A stretch of 5,379 nt of DNA, from assembly GCA_003161855.1 (NCBI GenBank), contig PMNM01000073.1:3571-8949 (forward strand), written 5' to 3'. Shown one piece after another: positions 1 to 5,379 of the stretch (position 1 is its first letter; every line of letters starts with the position of its first letter). Position numbers and translations under genes: made by a program. The DNA comes from Syntrophaceae bacterium. GTDB lineage: Bacteria; Desulfobacterota; Syntrophia; Syntrophales; Fen-1087. The notes beneath the pieces are model-generated. The model was not told where the DNA came from, searched no databases, and was given only the letters and a program-made list of their open reading frames with translations.

Positions 1-590
1 CCTTGGGGGGGATTATTGTCATGGGCAAAGGGGCGGATGTTCACGGCACGCTGACCGAAATTAACTCATCTAATATCTCAGCGGCCATATCCGATCTCCT
101 CAGTGACGACTGGGAAGGATGGTCCTGGCTGTTCGCCATTTTCTCGGTTGTTGTCTTTTTCGCTATTCTCATCTTGGCTTTATTGATTGTTGCCCTGATT
201 CCGAAACCCATTCAGGTCATTGCTGAGACGATTAAAACAAATACCTTCAAGGTCAGTCTGTCAGGGCTTCTCGGCTTGTTGCTGATTGTGCCGATTGCGG
301 TTTTGCTGACCATCTCCGTGATCGGTATTGTCTTGATCCCGCTGGAAATGATTCTGGTCGTCAGCGCCGCCCTGCTGGGCTTCATCGCTGTTTCGCAACT
401 TGTCGGCAGGAGGGTTCTGATGTTGATAAAGCGGACAGGGGGCGGGGTTATCCGCCAGACTTTCTGGGGACTCATAACCCTTTGGTTAATCGGCTGGATC
501 CCTTATGTGGGCTGGATCATCAAGGTCCTGGCCGTTGTCCTCGGACTGGGCGGGGTGATCATGACCCGTTTCGGGACGAAAGAGGTCTGA
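1..590 (+). CDS. Membrane protein with bactofilin-like beta-helix remnant and multi-TM C-terminal domain (5' truncated)
   Basis: The reading frame is open to the left edge and ends with TGA at 588-590, so the 5' end is missing. Two in-frame starts exist (TTG at 3, ATG at 21), but the residues around them (GGIIVMGKGADVHG) have the Gly/Val pattern of a right-handed beta-helix turn as in bactofilin-type (polymer-forming) proteins, so the true start probably lies upstream. Counting from base 3, a polar linker (about residues 18-41) is followed by hydrophobic segments at about 42-66, 86-112, 114-134, 150-166 and 168-188. The short motif PKP follows the first segment, and the protein ends in a charged tail (TRFGTKEV). 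This resembles a family of inner-membrane proteins with an N-terminal beta-helix and a C-terminal membrane domain, whose biochemical role I do not know. A scaffold or envelope role is conceivable but unproven. The next gene begins 15 bp downstream, suggesting an operon. I am confident of the coding call and membrane location, and less so of the family. Confidence 0.8.
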   Translation, partial: LGGIIVMGKGADVHGTLTEINSSNISAAISDLLSDDWEGWSWLFAIFSVVVFFAILILALLIVALIPKPIQVIAETIKTNTFKVSLSGLLGLLLIVPIAVLLTISVIGIVLIPLEMILVVSAALLGFIAVSQLVGRRVLMLIKRTGGGVIRQTFWGLITLWLIGWIPYVGWIIKVLAVVLGLGGVIMTRFGTKEV

Positions 591-593
591 TCT

Positions 594-600
594 GGGAGAT
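594..600 (+). promoter_or_regulatory. Shine-Dalgarno site of the CoA-transferase/GNAT gene
   Basis: The sequence GGGAGAT lies in the 15-bp gap after the upstream stop codon. Its purine core (594-598) is 7 bases from the ATG at 606. It fixes the start of the downstream gene and argues for independent re-initiation within a shared transcript. No separate promoter is evident in so short a gap. Confidence 0.7.
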
Positions 601-605
601 TTCAG

Positions 606-2486
606 ATGGCTGATCAAAAATCCGCGCCCTGGCAAGAAAAGGTCGTTTCTCCGGAAAAGGTGCTGGAACGCATTGAACCAGGGATGAGCATATTTCTGGG
701 GACCGGTATGGCCGAACCCCGCACGCTGGTGAAGCATCTCATGGCGTCGGCTCAACCCAACCTGCAGGATCTGGAAATGATCCAGCTGATCAGTCTCGGA
801 GACTCCCTGTCGATTGACGCCCGTTATTCAAAGAAATACCGGCTCAAAACCTTTTATTCAGGCTGGCTGGCCAGCGAATCCATCCGGGAGGGACGGGTCG
901 ACCTGATTCCGAGCCGGTTTTCCCGGATTCCCTGGCTGTTTAAATCCGGTGCTATCCGGATCGATATGGCCTTTATCCAGATTACCCCGCCAGACGAATC
1001 GGGTTATGCGAGTTTCGGAGTAGGTGTCGATGTGGCACGTCATGCCATGGAGCATGCCGCCATCGTTGTCGGTGAAATCAACACGCAGAGCCCCCTGACC
1101 CTGGGTGATACCCTGGTTCGCGCGGAAGAGTTCGATTACCTTGTTTATGCCACGGAACCGCTCATTTACCTGGATCGATGGCCGGTGGATGAGGTTTATG
1201 ACAAGCTGGCGGCAAATGTCGCTTCCGTTGTAGAGGAAGGGAGTTGCATTTCTTTTTCCATCGGTCCCCTTTACGAGGCTCTGGGCAAGCATCTCGCTCG
1301 AAAAAGACACCTCGGCGTTCATACCCCATTTTTTACAGATGCCCTGATGGATCTGGTCAAGAGCGGCGCGGTTACGAACCGCCGCAAGGCCTTCTTTCCA
1401 GGGAAATCAACGGCGTCCTATGCTCTGGGGACATCGGAACTCATGCGCTGGTTGAACCGGAATCCCCTGGTGGAATTCCAGCCTATCGATGTCACGCTGG
1501 ATCCCAAGAATATCGGCCTGAACAGTCAGTATGTGGCCATTCTGCCGGCCAGGAAGGCCGACCTGACAGGAGATATTGCCTTGAATGCCGGTCGGGGAAA
1601 TGTAACCGCCGGTCCAGGTGCGGTTCAGGAGTTGTTTGCCGGAGCGGCCCTGTCAAAAAATGGGCGGACCCTCTTTGCCCTTCCCAGCCGGAACCGGAAG
1701 GGGGACGCCAATATTGTCCTTTCCGTTGCCGATTACCCCTATCAGTTTTCCAACCGTGAATCCCTCGATATGGTGATTACAGAGTATGGTGTGGCTTATC
1801 TGACGGGTCGGACCGTCCGCGAGAGGTCTCAGGCCCTGATCGACATTGCTCATCCGGACGACCGGGCGGAGCTGGTCAGAATGGCCAAGGAAGCCAAGAT
1901 ACTTTATGCGGATCAGATCTACTTGGCCGAGTCGGGCCACCTGTATCCCGAAAAGATCACCTGTACCCATGCCTTCAAAGGCGATCTGACCGTTCGCTTC
2001 CGGGCGACCAAGCCGTCTGATGAAGACGAAATGCGCAGATTATTCTACCGCTTCTCTGATCAAGCGGTCTATTATCGCTACTTCAGTCCCGTTAAAACCA
2101 TGCCCCATGGCAGGATGCAGGAGTATGTCAATGTGGACTACCGCAATGCCATGTCCATTGTCGGTGTCACCGAGGAATCGGGTCTGGAAAAAATCATCGC
2201 TGAAGCCCGCTATGTCCGGCGGAAAGATCTGGACCGGCCCTACGCCGACACGGCCTTTATTGTTGATGAAGCCTACCAGGGACGCGGAATTGCCGCCTTC
2301 CTGTTCGCCTTGCTGATTCGTATCGCCAGGGAGCATGGGATCGAGGGTTTCACCGCCGATATTCTGGCGGAGAACAAGGCGATGCTCAAGGTGTTCGAAA
2401 AAGCCTCTTTCCCTGTGAAAGCCGTTCTGTCCCATGGGGCTTATGAATTGACGATGCCCTTTGCAGACAAGAATGACCTCTCCTGA
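606..2486 (+). CDS. Acetyl-CoA hydrolase/CoA-transferase-like protein fused to a C-terminal Pat-type GNAT acetyltransferase
   Basis: This 626-residue protein has two modules. Residues about 10-190 and 235-430 match the N- and C-terminal halves of the acetyl-CoA hydrolase / 4-hydroxybutyrate CoA-transferase family: IFLGTGMAEP near the start, ITPPDESGYASFG, a TLGD segment, TNRRK, EYGVAYLTGR (393-402) and AHPDD (415-419). Residues about 462-618 form a GNAT domain with the acetyl-CoA pyrophosphate loop QGRGIA (558-563). Its opening (RFRATKPSDE, then YYRYFSPVKTMPH) resembles the GNAT domain of Pat lysine acetyltransferases. Family members normally have HTEMFSDG with a catalytic Glu; here the stretch reads HTPFFTDA, placing Pro241 at the catalytic position. 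The usual GxGGQxDF loop reads GPGAVQELF (336-344). CoA-transfer activity is therefore doubtful, while acetyl-CoA binding and N-acetylation by the GNAT part remain plausible. The protein is expected to be cytosolic, with no signal peptide. The ATG start is supported by GGGAG 7 bases upstream and by family-like N-terminal sequence. An automatic annotation as a plain CoA-transferase would probably mislead. Confidence 0.9.
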   Translation: MADQKSAPWQEKVVSPEKVLERIEPGMSIFLGTGMAEPRTLVKHLMASAQPNLQDLEMIQLISLGDSLSIDARYSKKYRLKTFYSGWLASESIREGRVDLIPSRFSRIPWLFKSGAIRIDMAFIQITPPDESGYASFGVGVDVARHAMEHAAIVVGEINTQSPLTLGDTLVRAEEFDYLVYATEPLIYLDRWPVDEVYDKLAANVASVVEEGSCISFSIGPLYEALGKHLARKRHLGVHTPFFTDALMDLVKSGAVTNRRKAFFPGKSTASYALGTSELMRWLNRNPLVEFQPIDVTLDPKNIGLNSQYVAILPARKADLTGDIALNAGRGNVTAGPGAVQELFAGAALSKNGRTLFALPSRNRKGDANIVLSVADYPYQFSNRESLDMVITEYGVAYLTGRTVRERSQALIDIAHPDDRAELVRMAKEAKILYADQIYLAESGHLYPEKITCTHAFKGDLTVRFRATKPSDEDEMRRLFYRFSDQAVYYRYFSPVKTMPHGRMQEYVNVDYRNAMSIVGVTEESGLEKIIAEARYVRRKDLDRPYADTAFIVDEAYQGRGIAAFLFALLIRIAREHGIEGFTADILAENKAMLKVFEKASFPVKAVLSHGAYELTMPFADKNDLS

Positions 2487-5308
2487 TCGTTGCTTTTCAA
2501 AACCTGCTGGAGATAATGGCCTGTATAGGAAGCTTCGGTGGCGGCCACCTCTTCCGGGGTTCCTGCGGCAATGATCCGTCCGCCTCCGGGTCCGCCTTCC
2601 GGGCCAAGATCGATAAGGTAATCGGCTGATTTAATGATGTCTAGATTATGTTCGATAACCACCACGGTATTCCCCATATCGACCAGCCTCATCAGGACGT
2701 CGAGCAGTTTCTGGATGTCGGCAAAGTGCAGACCGATCGTGGGTTCATCCAGGATATAAAGGGTGTTACTGTTTGTTCTTTTTCCGAGTTCTCTGGAGAG
2801 CTTGATCCGCTGAGCTTCTCCGCCGGACAGGGTTGTCGCTGACTGACCGAGGCGGAGATAACCCAGACCGACGTCAAACAAAAGCTGAAGTTTGGATCGG
2901 ATGGCAGGGATATTTTCAAAAAAGGAAAGGCCCTGACTGACCGTCATCTCCAAGACTTCAGCAATGTTCTTTTCCTTGTAACGGATTTCCAGCGTATCCG
3001 GGTTGAAGCGCTTTCCATGACAGGCATCGCAGGTCACGTAAACATCGGGCAGAAAGTGCATCTCAATCTTGATCAAGCCATTTCCTTCGCAGGCTTCGCA
3101 TCGTCCGCCCTTGACATTAAAACTGAATCGGCCGGGTTTGTAGCCCCTGATTCTTGATTCGCTCAGACCGGTAAAGAGATCCCGGATCGGAGCAAAAATA
3201 CCGGTATAGGTGACCGGATTGGAACGGGGGGTCCGCCCAATAGGCTGCTGGCTCATCATAATAACCCGCTCGATACCGCCCAGGTCCACAATCCGTTTAA
3301 TCTTGCCCGAGGCTCCCTTCTGCCGGTAAAGTCTTCGGGCCAGCACTTTGTAAAGGGTTTCGATGATCATCGTACTTTTTCCCGAACCGGATACACCGGT
3401 TACCGCGGTAAAGAGGCCCACCGGAATTTTGATATCGATGTCGCACAGGTTATGTTCATGAGCCCCTTCCAGATGGATGCACCGCATGGGTAAAGGTCTC
3501 CGCTGTCCGGGAACGGGGATGGATAATTTGCCCGAAAGGTATTGCCCGGTCAGGGATTTTTCAGTTTGACAGATTTCTTCCGGCGTGCCCTGAAAAACGA
3601 CCTCTCCGCCGTGGATGCCGGCGCCCGGCCCCATGTCGATGATGTGATTGGAAGACATCATCATGTCCATGTCATGTTCGACGACCAATAACGTATTTCC
3701 CATATCCCGCAATTTTTTGAGCGTAGCGATGAGCCGTACATTGTCCCGTTGATGCAATCCCACCGTCGGTTCATCAAGGACATAGAGAACACCGACCAGT
3801 CCGGAACCGATTTGCGTCGCCAGGCGGATCCGTTGACCTTCACCCCCGGAGAGGCTTCCTGAGGAACGGTCGAGACTGATATAATCCATGCCCACATCCA
3901 TCAGAAACCGCAAGCGTTCCTTGATTTCCTTGAGTATTCTTTCCGAGATGAGAATTTCCTGACGGGTAATGCGAAGCGAACCAAAGAAGTCAAGACATTC
4001 CCCGATAGATAACCGGCAAACGTCGTAGATATTTTTATCCGAGATGGTGACGGACAGGCTCTCCTTTTTGAGTCTTGCCCCCTGGCAGGTGGGACATTCC
4101 TTGAGATTAATATACTTTGTCAGGTCTATTCTGACCGCGTTGGAAGCGGTTTCCCGGTATCTGCGGTTCAGCTGATTGAGAACCCCTTCGAAAGGCCTGG
4201 TGTAAAAGAAGCGTCGTCCGCCGCGATCGATATGAAACTTGATTTTTTCCGTTCCGGAACCATTCAGAAGCACATCTTGGATTCGCTCGGAGAGTTGATT
4301 AAAAGGGGTGTTAATATCGAACTGGTAATGCCGGGAAAGGGCGTCGAGCATCTGGTGATAGTGCGTGGAACTCCGACCGACCCAAGGGATCAGGGCCCCT
4401 TCGCGAATGGAGAGTTCGGAATCTGGAACCACCAGGTCTTCATCAAAATACATCCGTGTGCCGAGCCCTCCACAGTCCGGGCATGCTCCATAAGGGCTGT
4501 TGAAGGAAAATATGCGAGGCGCCAGTTCTGAGACGCTGATGCCGCAGTCGGGACAGGCATATCGTTCACTAAATAGGATTTCCTCGCCACCTGCCACATC
4601 AATTTTGACGATCCCTCCGGTCAGTTTGGAGGCCATTTCCAGGGAATCTCTGAGGCGTTTCCGTATCCCCTCTTTGATGATCAGTCGATCTACGACGACA
4701 TCGATGTCATGACGCTTGTTCTTATCCAGAGCAATTTCTTCACTCAGATCTCTCGTCTGGCCATCGACGCGAATCCGGACAAAACCATCCTTCAGCAGCT
4801 TCTTAAATTCTTTTTGAAATTCGCCCTTCTTTCCTCTGATGAGGGGAGCGAGAAGATTGATTTTTGTATTTTCAGAAAAAGCGAGGATATGATCCACCAT
4901 CATATCGATGGTCTGGGATTTGATTTCTTTTCCGCACTGATAGCAATGAGGGATACCGATTCTGGCGAAAAGGAGCCGCAGATAATCATAGACCTCGGTG
5001 ACGGTCCCCACCGTCGAGCGGGGATTCTGGCTGGCTGCGCGTTGTTCAATGGCAATGGCAGGTGAGAGACCTTCTATCGATTCGACCTCAGGCTTGTCCA
5101 TCTGGCCGATGAACTGCCGGGCGTAGGTCGAAAGCGATTCGACATACCGCCTCTGCCCTTCGGCATAGATGGTGTCAAAAGCCAGAGAAGACTTTCCGGA
5201 ACCGCTGAGGCCGGTAATGATGACAAGCTGGTCTCGGGGAATATCAACGTTGATATGTTTTAAATTGTGCTGAGAGGCACCCTTGATTTTAATGTAATTC
5301 AAATCCAA
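2441..5308 (-). CDS. uvrA: Excinuclease ABC subunit A (UvrA)
   Basis: UvrA is the DNA damage-recognition ATPase of nucleotide excision repair; as a dimer it scans DNA and loads UvrB. This 955-residue protein is complete (E. coli UvrA has 940). The first ABC module has Walker A GLSGSGKS (33-40), signature LSGGE (486-490), Walker B LYVLDEP (508-514) and switch His545. The second has GVSGSGKST (638-646), LSGGE (827-831), LYILDEP (850-856) and His887. Zinc-binding cysteine sets lie at C252/C255/C276/C279 and C737/C740/C760/C763, with further CxxC pairs at 122/125 and 405/408. NPRSTVGTVTE and GRTPRSNP are family landmarks. The start is TTG (5306-5308): the frame has TGA codons just upstream, no in-frame ATG is available, and MDLNYIKIKGASQHNL matches the usual UvrA N-terminus. 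Residues 938-955 form a tail beyond the usual end near YTGHYLQQVL, encoded antisense to the 3' end of the convergent gene. No frameshift or missing motif is seen; one variant is SQQP where DQSP is usual (686-689). Confidence 0.98.
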   Translation of the reverse strand: MDLNYIKIKGASQHNLKHINVDIPRDQLVIITGLSGSGKSSLAFDTIYAEGQRRYVESLSTYARQFIGQMDKPEVESIEGLSPAIAIEQRAASQNPRSTVGTVTEVYDYLRLLFARIGIPHCYQCGKEIKSQTIDMMVDHILAFSENTKINLLAPLIRGKKGEFQKEFKKLLKDGFVRIRVDGQTRDLSEEIALDKNKRHDIDVVVDRLIIKEGIRKRLRDSLEMASKLTGGIVKIDVAGGEEILFSERYACPDCGISVSELAPRIFSFNSPYGACPDCGGLGTRMYFDEDLVVPDSELSIREGALIPWVGRSSTHYHQMLDALSRHYQFDINTPFNQLSERIQDVLLNGSGTEKIKFHIDRGGRRFFYTRPFEGVLNQLNRRYRETASNAVRIDLTKYINLKECPTCQGARLKKESLSVTISDKNIYDVCRLSIGECLDFFGSLRITRQEILISERILKEIKERLRFLMDVGMDYISLDRSSGSLSGGEGQRIRLATQIGSGLVGVLYVLDEPTVGLHQRDNVRLIATLKKLRDMGNTLLVVEHDMDMMMSSNHIIDMGPGAGIHGGEVVFQGTPEEICQTEKSLTGQYLSGKLSIPVPGQRRPLPMRCIHLEGAHEHNLCDIDIKIPVGLFTAVTGVSGSGKSTMIIETLYKVLARRLYRQKGASGKIKRIVDLGGIERVIMMSQQPIGRTPRSNPVTYTGIFAPIRDLFTGLSESRIRGYKPGRFSFNVKGGRCEACEGNGLIKIEMHFLPDVYVTCDACHGKRFNPDTLEIRYKEKNIAEVLEMTVSQGLSFFENIPAIRSKLQLLFDVGLGYLRLGQSATTLSGGEAQRIKLSRELGKRTNSNTLYILDEPTIGLHFADIQKLLDVLMRLVDMGNTVVVIEHNLDIIKSADYLIDLGPEGGPGGGRIIAAGTPEEVAATEASYTGHYLQQVLKSNDQERSFLSAKGIVNS

Positions 5309-5311
5309 TAT

Positions 5312-5317
5312 TCTCGT
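5312..5317 (-). promoter_or_regulatory. Weak Shine-Dalgarno before the uvrA TTG start
   Basis: Reading on the minus strand, ACGAGA precedes the TTG start, with its GAG only 4 bases from the start codon. The match to the consensus is partial and the spacing short. Together with the TTG codon this suggests modest translation initiation. The site is proposed because no better purine tract lies in front of this start. Confidence 0.35.
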
Positions 5318-5344
5318 AAAGAGTCATCATAACATTCAATAGGG

Positions 5345-5379
5345 GACGGCTTCGTAAAAAGTGCCAGAGGCGAGGCGCA
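5345..5379. repeat. Probable copy (partial) of a dispersed intergenic repeat
   Basis: The segment begins GACGGCTTCGTAAAAAGTG and continues into a GC-rich stretch that runs off the window. On the other strand it reads CACTTTTTACGAAGCCGTC. I recall very similar TTTTTACGAAGCCGTC-type sequences as short, many-copy intergenic repeats in Desulfobacterota genomes. Only one copy is present here, so the repeat call rests on memory and not on internal evidence. It sits 36 bp upstream of uvrA and ends before the AT-rich leader. Confidence 0.45.

Larger units (their letters stand above)
5309..5379. other. Upstream region of uvrA, no gene seen
   Basis: These 71 bases hold an AT-rich leader next to uvrA (about 5309-5343) and a GC-richer repeat-like tail at the window edge. 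On the minus strand a TATGAT hexamer (5326-5331) could serve as a -10 element, but no convincing -35 stands 16-18 bases upstream of it. No CTGT-N8-ACAG or CGAAC-N4-GTTCG type LexA box is visible. The promoter may lie to the right of the window. Confidence 0.4.

Noticed and set aside
858..1322. 154-codon open frame on the minus strand
   Set aside because: It lies wholly inside the fusion gene on the opposite strand, has no recognisable domain or Shine-Dalgarno, and is explained by codon bias of the real gene.
1244..1759. 171-codon open frame on the plus strand
   Set aside because: It overlaps the conserved CoA-transferase region in another frame; the translation is rich in Arg/Ser/Gly/Pro with no family likeness.
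2537..2549. Small hairpin GGTGG-CGG-CCACC just past the fusion gene's stop, considered as a terminator
   Set aside because: The stem is only 5 bp, no T-tract follows on either strand, and it falls in conserved UvrA codons.
2563..2620. Apparent short GC-rich repeats (CCGGG/TCCG units)
   Set aside because: They encode the Gly/Pro-rich LGPEGGPGGG segment that is normal in UvrA, so codon content explains them.
4709..5065. 118-codon open frame on the plus strand inside uvrA
   Set aside because: It is antisense to highly conserved UvrA sequence, matches no family I recognise, and is a shadow of the uvrA codons.
2441..5308. Possibility that the minus-strand gene is a UvrA2 paralogue or drug-resistance ABC protein
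   Set aside because: All UvrA zinc-finger cysteines, the NPRSTVGTVTE region and both complete ATPase halves are present at normal length, so housekeeping UvrA is the simplest call.
1..5379. CRISPR array, insertion sequence, defence system or phage genes
   Set aside because: No direct-repeat array, transposase, inverted-repeat pair or phage gene is visible; the window is almost entirely filled by three ordinary-looking chromosomal genes.

Overview
The window looks like chromosomal DNA from an anaerobic bacterium, most likely a member of the Desulfobacterota (former Deltaproteobacteria, Syntrophus/Desulfobacteria-like). This rests on the moderate GC content, on the CoA-transferase/GNAT fusion protein of a type I associate with that group, and on a tail at the right edge that resembles a dispersed intergenic repeat I recall from these genomes. 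No database search was possible, so the taxonomic placement is an inference.

Layout: (1) Bases 1-590 (+) hold the 3' part of a membrane-protein gene whose start lies left of the window. Its first residues look like the last turn of a bactofilin-like beta-helix, followed by about five hydrophobic segments. (2) After a 15-bp gap with a clear Shine-Dalgarno, bases 606-2486 (+) encode a 626-residue protein: an acetyl-CoA hydrolase / 4-hydroxybutyrate CoA-transferase-like module fused to a C-terminal GNAT acetyltransferase. The two plus-strand genes are probably cotranscribed. (3) Bases 2441-5308 (-) encode a complete UvrA (955 residues) that runs convergently into the fusion gene and overlaps its 3' end by 46 bp. 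(4) Bases 5309-5379 are the leader and upstream region of uvrA, ending in the repeat-like sequence. Almost everything is coding; there is no tRNA, rRNA, CRISPR array or insertion sequence.

The most interesting gene is the fusion protein. Its CoA-transferase module keeps the family fold motifs but has proline (P241) where the family carries its catalytic glutamate, and its glycine-rich loop is altered. The attached GNAT domain resembles that of bacterial Pat protein lysine acetyltransferases, which also carry a CoA-enzyme-like module that has lost catalysis. I therefore propose that this may be a Pat-like acetyltransferase with a CoA-transferase-derived sensor, rather than a CoA-transferase. 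UvrA is a normal-looking repair gene apart from a TTG start and an 18-residue C-terminal tail written on the strand opposite the end of the fusion gene. Nothing in the sequence links UvrA functionally to the two plus-strand genes.
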